From Strongylocentrotus purpuratus (Eukaryota > Echinodermata > Echinoidea > Camarodonta > Strongylocentrotidae), in contig NW_022145601.1 of assembly GCF_000002235.5 (NCBI RefSeq), positions 24,470,348-24,534,347 of the forward strand: a stretch of 64,000 bases of DNA. The letters are read 5' to 3'. The notes under the pieces are model-generated. The model saw nothing but the letters and a program-made list of their open reading frames with translations, searched no databases and was not told the origin of the DNA. Positions 40,201 through 46,518 of the stretch are shown here, one piece after another. Position numbers and translations under genes: made by a program. Position 1 is the stretch's first letter. Every line of letters starts with the position of its first letter.

Positions 40201-40843
40201 ACAAATGTTTCTTTTTTTAAAGATATTGGATATAATATCAAAATTTGTGTGGTTTGACATACCCGTAGCACAAAAAAGATTACAATTACATTTACTTGCA
40301 TCTTCTGGCTCATTTTCTTTATTCTCATTAAATTATTATGTCTCTAAAAATAATTTCCCCTATTGTTCTTAAAAATAAAAATCATACATAGACATATTGC
40401 ATGCTAGTATATTGAATAGTGTGTTCCTCAGCTGATGTACAAACTTTGACAACATAAAAAGATAACATAATTTGTTCAATTAATATACATTAAGATTTAT
40501 CTGAAAGAATGAAAGAGTAAGAGACAAGAATTGGTTCTAATTTGCAAAGCAAAGCTGATTGGTTTAGGAGCCAAGGCTAATTCATGAACACCTTCAGAAA
40601 TTTTTTAACTGCTATACATGGAAGTTACTAAACTAAAGTGAATGATATTACCTCTTTGACCAAGACGTCCCTCTCTGAATGGAAGTCCCGGAAAGTGGAT
40701 GACACAAATACTCTGACCGTCTTCCAGCCTGATCGCCTAATGGTGACCCGATTTTGCCGACCCCTTGACTCTATTGTTTTCTCTACGGATTCCCATTGCT
40801 GACTGACCTCGTAAGGGTAACTGCGTGAAGATCCGCATCCCAT
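16078..40843 (-). CDS. STAND NTPase: DUF4062 - NACHT - TPR-like protein (22 exons, 1046 aa)
   Basis: Complete gene built from 22 GT-AG exons whose phases all agree (3141 nt including the stop). Exons, 5' to 3': 40652-40843, 39791-39859, 38970-39076, 38137-38270, 37135-37268, 31538-31633, 30013-30165, 28958-29094, 28329-28437, 27464-27571, 26555-26728, 25130-25317, 24401-24579, 23602-23918, 23043-23171, 22143-22255, 21369-21501, 21011-21127, 19609-19752, 17560-17640, 16542-16700, 16078-16245. Seen: MGCGSS start (myristoylation/palmitoylation type), DUF4062 motif VFVSSTFRDFHSERD at residues 45-59 and CDLRWGVPKDTT at about 83-94, Walker A GGPGSGKSS at 313-321, Walker B TIIVIDALNQ at 404-413, a helical C-terminus ending in a His/Asp-rich acidic tail. 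Known: DUF4062-NACHT occurs in TEP1; NACHT-TPR occurs in NPHP3. Inferred: a membrane-tethered signalling, ciliary or immune-type NTPase. The exact orthologue is not recognised, so no symbol is given. Confidence 0.88.
16542..16700 (-). CDS. NACHT gene exon 21 (TPR-like)
   Basis: 53 codons, WYQIALEQCQQAFGENCKLM, then NTGIYYEDIQDYHTAYDYF. A typical kinesin-light-chain/NPHP3-style TPR unit. Donor GTGAGT. Confidence 0.92.
16790..17300. mobile_element. Palindrome-rich MITE, intron 20
   Basis: Ends TTTTCACACTGG and CCAGTGTGAAAA. Next to them lie repeated TTGCTTAACCCCGTACT blocks in both orientations. 16816-16874 alone is a long hairpin: AACCCCGTACTATAGGTGGG faces its inverse. Confidence 0.82.
17560..17640 (-). 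CDS. NACHT gene exon 20 (TPR-like)
   Basis: 27 codons, IGDLGKEAEASMTKAILFER and then GSEEQKE. Acceptor TTTCAG, donor GTAAGA. Short, recognised by phase and helical pattern. Confidence 0.87.
17808..17860 (-). repeat. Dispersed repeat, fragment c
   Basis: TCACCTGTGCCTGGGAGGTG then AAAGCAAACT and GGGTCTCTCC, as in copy b. Confidence 0.55.
18358..18590 (-). repeat. (AATTC)n microsatellite and retroposon-tail-like repeat
   Basis: 18358-18386 is (AATTC)n. It is followed by two copies of ATTGTATCATATAAAAATGC(A)TTAAAAACAG about 85 bp apart. Similar TTCAAT/TTTATT starts occur at 23300, 25525 and 58765, probably LINE 3' tails in reverse. Confidence 0.6.
19184..19332 (+). repeat. Two tandem 81-bp units, intron 19
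   Basis: GAGATAAGCTGTCAAGTCGA and GAGATAAGCTGCCAAGTAGA start the units; both continue GGGAT(A)T(T)CTAC and AGTCTAGAGACTGGCCAA. Confidence 0.8.
19609..19752 (-). CDS. NACHT gene exon 19 (TPR-like)
   Basis: 48 codons, FRLANTLMRLAFGLNTWMEC then KKRIETSIQMFKE. Acceptor ATTGCAG, donor GTAAAT. Confidence 0.9.
20287..20890 (+). repeat. Dispersed repeat of three about 160-bp units ending in a hairpin
   Basis: Units share CACAAGCTATTTTTGCATAC, TGACC(T)TTTGA, AAAATCTAATCAGTTCA, GGCTCTGCAAGATACATACA and GGAATCCATCCATC. The block ends GGACGGACGTACGGACGCAA and a hairpin of ATGCCTCC and GGAGGCAT (20861-20890). Intron 18. Confidence 0.8.
20548..20559 (-). promoter_or_regulatory. DR1-type nuclear-receptor motif inside the dispersed repeat
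   Basis: TGACCTTTGACC, the inverse of GGTCAAAGGTCA, a direct repeat of half-sites with one base between. Only a motif match; function unproven. Confidence 0.25.
21011..21127 (-). CDS. NACHT gene exon 18 (TPR-like)
   Basis: 39 codons, IAKLHDFITREQISDLRPAI then YCRKAVAIRETLEGPSHK. The AIDYCRKAVAIRE segment fits the second helix of a TPR. Confidence 0.9.
21369..21501 (-). CDS. NACHT gene exon 17 (TPR-like)
   Basis: TQAGQYKAAQGIINKVLEIE and LVELYDLCGELFDE; spacing and the Gly-x-Tyr-x-x-Ala pattern fit a TPR helix pair. Donor GTACGT. Confidence 0.9.
21712..21850 (-). repeat. Dispersed repeat, copy b
   Basis: Inverse of 29810-29945: TCACCTGTGCCTGGGAGGCG, AGGTGAACCACTATACTGGG, CTTCCCCCTACTCTTTTAC. 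Confidence 0.75.
22143..22255 (-). CDS. NACHT gene exon 16
   Basis: MDEKYDTMASKYTEMSAAMS, then DDPKKTADKLSCLAHTL; an amphipathic helical repeat unit. Acceptor TTCTATAG, donor GTAAGT, phase 2. Confidence 0.88.
22770..22935 (+). repeat. Dispersed repeat shared with 50393-50545
   Basis: ACAATGCCTA, GTCCGTTGGTCC, TGATCCTCTTTTTCTTATGT, TTAATTGAGAGCTGA and GATGAGATAACCACCTG in the same order in both. Confidence 0.8.
23043..23171 (-). CDS. NACHT gene exon 15
   Basis: 43 codons: EYPYQLIKLGDKKRLTECI onward, ending QLLSYWRK. This E-LPYQL...LLRYWR pattern is the known spacer before the TPR array in NPHP3-type proteins. Confidence 0.92.
23295..23545 (-). repeat. Retroposon-tail-like repeat, intron 14
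   Basis: Starts (TTCAAT)n then TTCATTTATTTCC, then an A-rich body with GGGGATCATCCCCTGCTTAC. Resembles 25520-25800 and 58765-58920 in layout. Confidence 0.5.
23602..23918 (-). CDS. NACHT gene exon 14
   Basis: 105 codons, GC-rich compared with its surroundings. Encodes WARVYRALRPFLRPFGDSGE and then RLDFYHRSLSKAIRKKYF, the F-H-R element conserved in TEP1/NPHP3-type STAND proteins, followed by an acidic EEEEE loop and LVRWWNTKLADYFENV. Donor GTACGT. Confidence 0.92.
23945..24130 (+). repeat. Dispersed repeat (ACAGTCAAACCTGCTTTAG)
   Basis: ACAGTCAAACCTGCTTTAGC, then several CTATAAAGACCAC words; the right end has an inverse of the start (ATACAGGTTTCATTGTACGT). A short copy is at 26935-27020. Confidence 0.7.
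24140..24207 (-). repeat. tRNA-like SINE head
   Basis: Minus strand GGGGTGCGATAGCTCAGTCG and GTAGAGCAGTGGTCTCGTAA, an intact A box. The B box is broken after GACCCGGGTC, so it is not a tRNA gene. Confidence 0.65.
24401..24579 (-). CDS. NACHT gene exon 13 (winged-helix-like)
   Basis: Residues 534-593: LLAQVLERFEDESGG, then LMVATLCLLECSSSGLLEAE, then a Glu/Asp/Asn-rich end. The ECSSSGLLEAEL block is the winged-helix motif that follows NACHT. The donor GTTTGT is weak, but it is the only one whose phase fits exon 14. Three further copies of this exon, whole or partial, lie upstream. Confidence 0.88.
24610..24762 (-). pseudogene. Duplicate copy 2 of NACHT exon 13
   Basis: Acceptor TTTTTTCAG kept at 24763-24764. 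Reads LLAQVLEKFEDESGG, then LMVATLCLLECSFSGLEEAE, then diverges without its own donor. The frame stays open through the intervening DNA into true exon 13, 183 bp on. Confidence 0.85.
24789..24924 (-). pseudogene. Duplicate copy 3 of NACHT exon 13
   Basis: Acceptor TTGTCAG kept. Reads LLAQVLDSYKSGGSLL, then LCLLECSFSGLLEAD, with a short internal deletion (the FEDE residues are gone) and a stop soon after the exon's former end. A fourth, 35-bp scrap of the exon end is at 24964-24998. Confidence 0.8.
25130..25317 (-). CDS. NACHT gene exon 12
   Basis: 62 codons plus two bases: EIVSEMLGQFNKRLDEEQM, then NPLWLSIACEELRVYG. The NPLWLSIACEELR block is typical of the helical part after NACHT in TPR/NACHT proteins. 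Acceptor ATAACAG, donor GTAAGT. Confidence 0.92.
26219..26493 (+). mobile_element. tRNA-derived SINE with A and B boxes, (ATT)n tail
   Basis: A box TGGCTCAGTCAG (26230-26241), B box GGTTCGAACCC (26274-26284), then a non-tRNA body and (ATT)n at 26468-26493. Intron 11. Confidence 0.85.
26555..26728 (-). CDS. NACHT gene exon 11
   Basis: 58 codons, LDEDRTASTLRWLPSKLAPQ then VRCVFSMINETPP, the sensor-strand part of NACHT, and ends MESRR. A decayed copy of its 5' part lies directly upstream at about 26770-26890. Confidence 0.92.
26765..26892 (-). pseudogene. Decayed duplicate of NACHT exon 11 5' part
   Basis: Reads LDEDGTASTLR and then a stop where exon 11 has Trp. Upstream flank (TCTCTGTCAC) and downstream sequence also match the real exon's surroundings, so a genomic segment of about 115 bp was copied. 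Confidence 0.8.
26935..27020 (+). repeat. Short copy of the ACAGTCAAACCTGC repeat
   Basis: ACAGTCAAACCTGCTTTAGT, CTGGCTATAAAGACC and CCTATAAAGACCACTTTTCT as at 23949-24090. Confidence 0.7.
27218..27400 (-). mobile_element. SINE-related repeat, reverse orientation
   Basis: On the minus strand it has GCCACTCTCCACCCAGGTG and AAATGGGTACCAGTATGACG, the core of the 37846 family, then a different 3' part; (ATT)n lies at 27217-27229. Intron 10. Confidence 0.7.
27464..27571 (-). CDS. NACHT gene exon 10 (Walker B)
   Basis: 36 codons in phase 0, DSNMPKDYESACQI and then NTKPTIIVIDALNQ. Asp409 is the expected Mg-coordinating residue of Walker B. Acceptor TTGTTAG, donor GTATGT. Confidence 0.93.
27995..28328 (-). 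repeat. Tandem copies of the NACHT exon 9 3' end with its intron flank
   Basis: Two extra copies of CTTCTCAGAGAACT plus CAAAG or AAAAGTCTG (near 28090 and 28210) are embedded in roughly 120-bp repeats that also contain AGTATGTCATCATAAT, AGTTTTATACAACTGTTT and ATAATGTACTTT. The real exon 9 end at 28329 is the third. Confidence 0.85.
28329..28437 (-). CDS. NACHT gene exon 9
   Basis: Begins with one base completing a Ser codon and reads GQGPWNIFYHFVGAIPGSTN, the NACHT FHFVG block, and ends LRELKVCN. Its 3' end is partly repeated twice downstream, in intron 9. Confidence 0.92.
28548..28822. mobile_element. Foldback MITE with about 70-bp inverted arms, intron 8
   Basis: CCAGGGGAGTGTTTCACAAA at the left, and its near inverse at 28803-28822. 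The arms continue through the word GGCAGGCCGTTCATGCCACT (28601-28620) and its inverse at 28751. Related at the tips to the GTGTTTCACAAAGA MITE family. Confidence 0.82.
28958..29094 (-). CDS. NACHT gene exon 8 (Walker A)
   Basis: Contains the P-loop: LILLGGPGSGKSSLLARV, with Lys319 and Ser320 as the nucleotide-binding residues. Ends phase 2 at a GTACAT donor. Confidence 0.93.
29216..29365. mobile_element. Diverged copy of the CTGTTTCACA MITE, intron 7
   Basis: Shares the order CAGGGTCC, TTATCAATGA, CTCTCAGCCAATCAAAT and TTCAG...TAACAA with 58338-58484. The right end is eroded. Confidence 0.5.
29735..29945 (+). repeat. Dispersed repeat, copy a
   Basis: CACGTTAAGAACCCACAACA, TAAGAGTAGGGGGAAACCCC, AGTGGTCCACCTGCA, then TGCCTCCCAGGCACAGGTGA. 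Inverse copies at 21712-21850 and a scrap at 17810-17860. Confidence 0.75.
30013..30165 (-). CDS. NACHT gene exon 7 (linker into NACHT)
   Basis: 51 codons. Encodes VFDFFKKAVAEQYPLDES through RKDILEK, the segment joining DUF4062 to the P-loop domain. The SSILLGRKDILE stretch resembles the helix that precedes the P-loop in STAND proteins. Acceptor CCTGTAG, donor GTTGGT. Confidence 0.88.
30203..30428 (+). mobile_element. tRNA-derived SINE, second family, (ATT)n tail
   Basis: A box-like TGGTCGAGTAGA (30211), B box GGTTCGAGACT (30255-30265), then GGGCACTAATGTCCTTTGGC, CACTCAACCCAGGTG and GGTAATAATCGGGCAGC, ending in (ATT)n. Intron 6. Confidence 0.85.
31218..31499. mobile_element. TA-flanked MITE (AAGGGAGTGTAGC ends)
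   Basis: Inverted ends AAGGGAGTGTAGC and GCTACACTCCCTT with TA on both sides (31216-31217, 31500-31501), as expected of a Tc1/mariner-type non-autonomous element. It ends 38 bp from the NACHT exon 6 donor and has a CG-rich interior. Confidence 0.75.
31538..31633 (-). CDS. NACHT gene exon 6
   Basis: 32 codons, MDKVFKYSCSYNGIDIDSGK onward, ending in DDFKVK. Acceptor CTTGCAG, donor GTAAGA, phase 0. A TA-flanked MITE ends only 37 bp past its 3' end. Confidence 0.88.
32460..34790 (+). repeat. Satellite array, about 15 monomers of roughly 150 bp (NACHT intron 5)
   Basis: Monomers share CAACGGAAAGAAAGAAATGA, AGCGCTTGAGAATTTTAAAG, ATCGCGGGAGATCGAGAGAA and GATGTTACTACCGTCTATCA. Most spacings fall between 145 and 158 bp. 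A higher-order unit of three monomers (about 460-475 bp) is seen at 33051, 33510 and 33983. Confidence 0.92.
34785..35690 (+). repeat. Second satellite array, about eight monomers of roughly 110 bp with G-tracts
   Basis: Shared words: TTCCGCGCTTTGCGC, GAGTCGAGAACGGTACAACG, AATCGTCTTCTTTCT. Three monomers carry 9-12 G after GCGCGGGAG. Directly abuts the 150-bp array. Confidence 0.9.
35690..36140 (+). repeat. Third array, purine-rich degenerate tandem repeat
   Basis: Words AAGGAAAGACAGAAAAAG, AGAAGGTGATAGAAGGAAGA and AACAAACAATAACAT recur irregularly. Nearly all purine on the plus strand. The long minus ORF here is a by-product. Confidence 0.75.
36140..37130. other. Rest of intron 5, CG-richer, no gene found
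   Basis: 36280-36500 and 36940-37080 have more CpG than the surrounding intron (GTACGTGC, TGCGCTCAAGCG). CTCCGAGTTTGATT-type words occur at 36290, 36410 (inverse) and 37040. May be a decayed mobile element; no ORF or clear ends. Confidence 0.4.
37135..37268 (-). CDS. NACHT gene exon 5 (end of DUF4062)
   Basis: Residues 168-212, beginning with the second and third bases of a split codon and reading SLFALRDDSFIDQIP onward. This matches the IYFRDSSF-type strand of TEP1. Donor GTAAGA, phase 0. The following intron is 5.5 kb and filled with satellite DNA. Confidence 0.9.
37846..38098 (+). mobile_element. SINE fragment of the 30203 family, tRNA head missing
   Basis: ATGTCCTTTGGCCTGACG, GCCACTCTCAACCCAGGTG, AAATGGGTACCGGGTAGGAT, GGGTAATAATATGTACTGCG, then (ATT)-rich tail. 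Intron 4. Confidence 0.8.
38137..38270 (-). CDS. NACHT gene exon 4 (DUF4062)
   Basis: Residues about 123-167. Encodes SERCGWIPGLEEVP and then HGLSITEMEIMHGAYRK. The ITEMEI motif is the conserved SVTEMEV-type block of DUF4062 in TEP1 and relatives. Acceptor CTGACAG, donor GTAAGT. Confidence 0.9.
38371..38622 (+). repeat. Repeat shared with 41728-41998 (intron 3 copy)
   Basis: ACTCCAGCAAAGCATAG, CAATGCTAATACGTATTGAC, GGCTGATCAGCAAGTTTGAC, TTGTATTTTACTGCAATTTA and GGTGTCATCAAT in the same order. Confidence 0.8.
38622..38757. mobile_element. Short MITE in intron 3 of the NACHT gene
   Basis: Left end GCCTCGGTCACAAATGCTTA, right end (inverse) with CTACAGTCACAAAGGTTCG. Several CGTACGAAC words inside. 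Confidence 0.6.
38970..39076 (-). CDS. NACHT gene exon 3 (DUF4062)
   Basis: Starts GVPKDTTTEETLRTCLSEID and ends MPFFLNMT plus two bases. The acceptor is CTGCACAG and the donor GTAATC. In TEP1 the matching segment is the one just before the GSRYGWIP-like block, which here is supplied by exon 4. Confidence 0.88.
39791..39859 (-). CDS. NACHT gene exon 2 (DUF4062)
   Basis: 23 codons, phase 0 at both ends, acceptor TTTACAG and donor GTAAGG. Encodes VFPDLREWCEKRRLHL then VECDLRW, the second conserved block of TEP1-type DUF4062 domains. Too short to appear as an ORF on its own; recognised by homology and splice signals. Confidence 0.9.
40652..40843 (-). CDS. NACHT gene exon 1 (start codon, acylation motif, start of DUF4062)
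   Basis: Encodes residues 1-64 and ends phase 0 at a GTAATA donor. The N-terminus MGCGSS has Gly2 for N-myristoylation and Cys3 for palmitoylation. This first ATG gives the acylation motif directly, which supports the start. The DUF4062 signature SSTFRDFHSERD follows at 48-59. Any 5' untranslated exon upstream is not resolved; a TTACAG acceptor-like sequence lies about 40 bp before the ATG. Confidence 0.88.
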
Positions 40844-41123
40844 GACGACTTGTGGTTTTCACTTTTGGTTGCCTCTGTAATTATCTTACAGCGAGCTTGG
40901 GCCCTATGACAAAAAATGTAGAAATAAGACCTGTAAATGGGTCTCAATTTGCAGAAGAGTCTGTCTGAATCACAAAACATACACAAAGACAATCTATGTA
41001 CATCGATCACCTTCAATAAATATTGCTGAAGGAGAAAGAAAAAAAACAGAGAAAGAGGATTAGATTCAAGCAGAACATGAAGAAGAATATAAAGAAAAGA
41101 AGAAAAAGAAAATGCACATCTGG

Positions 41124-41520
41124 TCCTCAAAGTGGCAACTCTGGTTTAATGCAAGCAAATGTAGTGATTTGCATCTTCGATGTGGAGACTGTCAGGAGCA
41201 CTACACAATTGGGAGTACAGCCCTGAGTGCAGTTGGAGAGGAAAAGGATTATGGGCCGAGGGGTAATTATTGATGACAAACTGAAGTTAAAGGCCATGTG
41301 TCGTATGCCATCAACAAGGCCAACAAGGTTCTGATCAGCATCAGACGTGCCTAGTTTCAGTGTCATGACACATCCACCATTCCCAAGCTGTTTGCGCCCC
41401 CTCCTTGAGTACAGAAATGTAATCTGGTCACCAAGGTACATTTTAGATGCTAAGTCCGTGGCGTGGAGAAAGTGCAGAAGAGAGCAAACAGAGTTAAAAG
41501 AAGCCTTATTAAGGAGAGCG
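41124..41520 (+). pseudogene. Decayed LINE reverse transcriptase fragment (CR1/L2-like)
   Basis: Degraded in three frames but readable: LWFNASKCSDLHLRCG, HYTIGSTALSAVGEEKD, then VSYAINKANKVLISIR, then LEYRNVIWSPRYILDAK. These match the NxxKCxxLHxG, YxIGG, INKANRVLGxIRR and LEYGNVIWSPR blocks of CR1/L2-type RT. Stops and frameshifts separate them. It lies 280 bp beyond the NACHT gene start. Confidence 0.82.
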
Positions 41521-41727
41521 AGAGGGAAAAGAAAGTGAAGATTCAAATAGAAAGAGGGGGAGGAGGAAGAGCTAGGAGGAGGGCTAGGAGGGAGAGCTAG
41601 GAGGAGGAATGGGAAGAAGAAGAAGAAGAAGAACTCTAGGAAGAGGAATAGGAAGAGGAATAGGAAGAGGAATGGGGAGAGGAGGAGGGGGTTGAAGAGG
41701 ACGAGGAGGAGGCAACCCCTCCTCCAT

Positions 41728-41998
41728 CCCACTCCAGCAAAGCATAGAGGGTCAATGCTAATGCGTATGGACCTCTAGCACTGCACTACGTGTTAATAGG
41801 CAGCATTTGAATAAATGAATAGTCAATACACTTACATGTATAACACACAGATGCACACAATCATGTTGATGCGGCTGATCGGCAAGTTTGACATTGGACT
41901 CATTATTTGAATTTTTAAACTATATTCTTTCTAACATCGGAAAGTTGAAAAATTGTATTTTACTGCCATTTAGGTGTCATCAATCGTCACTATAGTAC
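41728..41998 (+). repeat. Repeat shared with 38371-38622 (upstream copy)
   Basis: Same word order as the intron 3 copy, about 80% alike; lies 0.9 kb beyond the NACHT gene start. Confidence 0.8.
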
Positions 41999-43199
41999 CG
42001 AATTTTGAGTGAAATCAGTTGAGTTATGTAAGGGCTGTCAAGTTTGGGGAACTGCTTCGAGGGAGGTCGTATGCAAATTTTTGTTTTGCTCAACGGCAGT
42101 GGCGTACGCATGATTTTTTCAAGGGGGTGTTTTAAAATTTGAAAATCGCGTCAAAAATTTTGCAGCGACTAAGCCAGCCGCTGAATAAGCAGGGGGGGGG
42201 GGGTGGTTAAAGGAAACATTTGTTTTGGGTCCCGTTTATTTGACGAAAAATTGGTTACCATGTTTGGCGGGAGGTTTTTTCATAAACCGGGAGATTCTAC
42301 ATCGAAGCGGGAGAGCGGGACTCGGGAGGAAAGGCGTGCTGGCGGGAGTCTCCCGCTACGAGCTATTTGGCCGGCAGGAGAATGAGCATGGTGGCGTGAG
42401 ACTCCCTTCAGGCTCCAAAAGCGGGAGGGTTTTTGTACAGTGCCAGTGGTGTTTGAATTGTTGAGAACCACAGTTGGGATGGTAATGCACCTTTGTGTGC
42501 ATGTGCTCTATCCCTACCACACCATATTACCATACTATTACTACACCACTAATAAAAACTAAATAATGGGCAACATGTATGGCACAGTTATTCGCGCATC
42601 CGCCACGCCCCTGCTCTGGTATTGGTGATTGCACACATGAGGACGCGGACGTGCGTTCCTCCGAGACTTGGCCATAGATCTAGACCCTACATATAAAGTT
42701 GCATATGGGACTGTGGCAAATTTCAATGTTGATTAATTGACAATAAAATCCAATCTTAGAAAACAAAATAACACACATAAAACACATGAAAGCATTATAT
42801 ACGAGACGAGAATTCGTTGAAGGAAAATGAAATAAAATATATCATCCCATATTTACCACCGCTTAAAATTGGCGCTGGACTCTCTGTTGTCAGGTTGTTA
42901 GGGAACGCTAAATCACATCGATAAACAAACAATGCCCAGTTCGTTGGTCTATTCATATTTTTACGAATAAGTGCATGGCGCATTGCCAATTTTTTTGCGT
43001 GTAAAGCTAAGGTACATTTTTTAAAGGTTGAAATTTTTGTTTTTATTTCTTAAAGGTCCCCACCTGGTGCATGGACAAAATACAATTAAAGCTATATTAG
43101 TACAAAGATATTCAACTGCACCACCTCCAGTCAAAACTCTTCGTCGGAGTATTTAGGAGGAAAAGAATCCAGATCCAAGAACTAATGAGACTTTCCTCT

Positions 43200-43545
43200 T
43201 TTTGTATTTAAGTGCATATGCCCCTTTTCAATGCACCTCTGATGAGTGCCCTATTTCGGGTGCGAGAAGTGCCTCTTTTCACCTCTGACATATTTTTGTC
43301 AATTTATAATTGATATGTGCCCCTTTTCCTTTCTAATAGGTGTCTTTTCCCGGGCTTTTCCCCTTCTGATAAGTGCCCCTTTTTTCGTTTCCCATACTGG
43401 TGTCCCTTCCTAGAGCTTTTTGTCGATGCCCCCTTTTCACCTCGATGTAGGCGCATCTTTTACTTTGGCAAGTACCCCATTTCATTTCTGATAAGCATCT
43501 TTCCCCTTCTTATAAGTGCCGTTTGATCCCTTCTATAGTGCCCAT
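43200..43545 (+). repeat. Degenerate minisatellite of GTGCCCCTTTTC units
   Basis: About twelve imperfect units of roughly 25-35 bp around CTGATAAGTGCCCCTTTTC. Confidence 0.65.
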
Positions 43546-43559
43546 TTTCAGCGGACACT

Positions 43560-43930
43560 TTTTTTTTGGGGGGGGGGGGGAGCCAAAAAAAAATCGCAAC
43601 GACTCAGCCAGCCGAAAAGTCGCTCAGTGGGGGGTGGGGGGGGGGGGGGGGGGGGGGGGGGGGGAGGACACTTTTTTTTTTTTTAATGTCTCAAAATTTG
43701 AAAAATTGACATTTTGCTCCGTTGGGGGGGGGGGGGGGTAAGGTCACCTTTCATAGGTCAGCCATGGGGGTTATTTTTTTTTTTTTTTTTTTTTTTTAAA
43801 TAATTAAAAAAAAACTAAAAAAAAACACCAAAGGGGGGGGGGGGGTTTAGGGATTTTTTAGGGGGGTTTACACACATAAAAATACCAAAGGGGGGGGGGG
43901 AGGAGGGTTTAACCCCCCAAACACCCCCCA
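43560..43930. repeat. Poly-G, poly-T and poly-C tracts
   Basis: 29 consecutive G at 43636-43664, further G-runs at 43568, 43726, 43835, 43889, and T-runs at 43671 and 43771. Strong G-quadruplex potential on the plus strand. Confidence 0.8.
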
Positions 43931-43964
43931 CCCCCCTGCGTACGCGCCTGAATATAGAATCCGA

Positions 43965-44967
43965 GTGAAATAGAATAGATAGAGATAGACCTAGAGAGAT
44001 AGAACCAGAGGATATAATATATATAGACCTAACAAGATAGAATCAGAGTGAAATAGTATAGATCGAGATAGACCTAGAGAGATAGAACCAGAGGAGATAA
44101 TATATTAGACCTAACAAGATAGAATCAGAGTGAAATAGAATTGATAGAGATAGACCTACAGAGATAGACTCAGAGAGAGAGAAATATATATATAGACCTA
44201 AAAAGATAGAATCAGAGTGAAATAGATAGAGATAGACCTAGAGAGAGAGAGGAATATATATAGACCTAAATAGATAGAATCAGAGTGAAATAGAATTGAT
44301 AGAGATAGACCTAGAGAGATAGACTAAGAGAGAGAAATATAGACCTAAACAGATAGAATCAGAGTGAAATAGATAAAGATAGACCTAGAGAGATAGCATC
44401 AGAGAGAGAGAGAAATATATATATATAGACCTAAAAAGATAGAATCAGAGTGAAATAGAATAGATAGAGATAGACCTAAAGAGATAGAACCAGAGGATAT
44501 ATATGTAGACCTAACAAGATAGAATCAGAGTGAAATAGATAGAGATAGACCTAGAGAGATAGACTCAGAGAGAGAGAAATATATATATATATATATATAT
44601 ACCTAAAAAGATAGAATCAGAGTGAAATAGATAGAGATAGACCTAGAGAGGTAAAACCAGAGGATCTAGACCTAATAAGATAAAATCAGAGTGAAATAGA
44701 ATTGATAGAAATAGACCTACAGAGATAGACTCAGAGAGAGAGAAATATATATATATATATAGACCTAAAAAGATAGAATCTGAGTGAAATAGATAGAGAT
44801 AGACCTAGAGAGAAATAGATATAGACCTAAAAAGATAGAATCAGAGTGAAATAGAATTGATAGAGATAGACCTAGAGAGATAGACTACGAGAGAGAAATA
44901 TAGACCTAAACAGATAGAATCAGAGTGAAATAGATAAAGATAGACCTAGAGAGATAGCATCAGAGAG

Positions 44968-45019
<52 letters not shown>

Positions 45020-45514
45020 CTAAAAAGATAGAATCAGAGTGAAATAGATAGAGATAGACCTAGAGAGATAAAACCAGAGGATATAGACCTAACAAGATAG
45101 AATCAGAGTGAAATATAGACCTAAACAGATAGAATCAGAGTGAAATAGATAAAGATAGACCTAGAGAGATAGCATCAGAGAGAGAGAGAAATATATATAT
45201 ATATAGACCTAAAAAGATAGAATCAGAGTGAAATAGAATAGATAGAGATAGACCTAAAGAGATAGAACCAGAGGATATATATGTAGACCTAACAAGATAG
45301 AATCAGAGTGAAATAGATAGAGATAGACCTAGAGAGATAGACTCAGAGAGAGAGAAATATATATATATATATACCTAAAAAGATAGAATCAGAGTGAAAT
45401 AGATAGAGATAGACCTAGAGAGGTAAAACCAGAGGATCTAGACCTAATAAGATAAAATCAGAGTGAAATAGAATTGATAGAAATAGACCTACAGAGATAG
45501 ACTCAGAGAGAGAG

Positions 45515-45552
<38 letters not shown>

Positions 45553-45755
45553 CTAAAAAGATAGAATCTGAGTGAAATAGATAGAGATAGACCTAGAGAG
45601 AAATATATATAGACCTAAAAAGATAGAATCAGAGTGAAATAGAATTGATAGAGATAGACCTAGAGAGATAGACTACGAGAGAGAAATATAGACCTAAACA
45701 GATAGAATCAGAGTGAAATAGATAAAGATAGACCTAGAGAGATAGCATCAGAGAG

Positions 45756-45801
<46 letters not shown>

Positions 45802-46482
45802 CTAAAAAGATAGAATCAGAGTGAAATAGATAGAGATAGACCTAGAGAGATAAAACCAGAGGATATAGACCTAACAAGATAGAATCAGAGTGAAATAGAT
45901 AAAGATAGACCTAGAGAGATAGCATCAGAGAGAGAGAGAAATATATATATATAGACCTAAAAAGATAGAATCAGAGTGAAATAGAATAGATAGAGATAGA
46001 CCTAAAGAGATAGAACCAGAGGATATATATGTAGACCTAACAAGATAGAATCAGAGTGAAATAGATAGAGATAGACCTAGAGAGATAGACTCAGAGAGAG
46101 AGAATACCTAAAAAGATAGAATCAGAGTGAAATAGATAGAGATAGACCTAGAGAGGTAAAACCAGAGGATCTAGACCTAATAAGATAAAATCAGAGTGAA
46201 ATAGAATTGATAGAAATAGACCTACAGAGATAGACTCAGAGAGAGAGAAATATATATATATATATATATATATATAGACCTAAAAAGATAGAATCTGAGT
46301 GAAATAGATAGAGATAGACCTAGAGAGAAATATATATAGACCTAAAAAGATAGAATCAGAGTGAAATAGAATTGATAGAGATAGACCTAGAGAGATAGAC
46401 TACGAGAGAGAAATATAGACCTAAACAGATAGAATCAGAGTGAAATAGATAAAGATAGACCTAGAGAGATAGCATCAGAGAG

Positions 46483-46518
<36 letters not shown>

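Larger units (their letters stand above)
42096..43953. repeat. Degenerate repeat block with G-tracts and inverted GCGTACGC ends
   Basis: Left CAGTGGCGTACGCATGA and right TGCGTACGCGCCTGAA are inverse-related. Between lie CGGGAG-rich sequence (42280-42430), a non-repetitive AT-rich part, a minisatellite (43200-43540), and poly-G/poly-T runs. May be a decayed element that collected others. Confidence 0.45.

Noticed and set aside
41127..41732. 201-residue minus-strand open frame
   Set aside because: Leu/Phe/Pro/Ser-rich low-complexity frame that arises from the opposite strand of a purine-rich stretch and the decayed LINE; no family resemblance.
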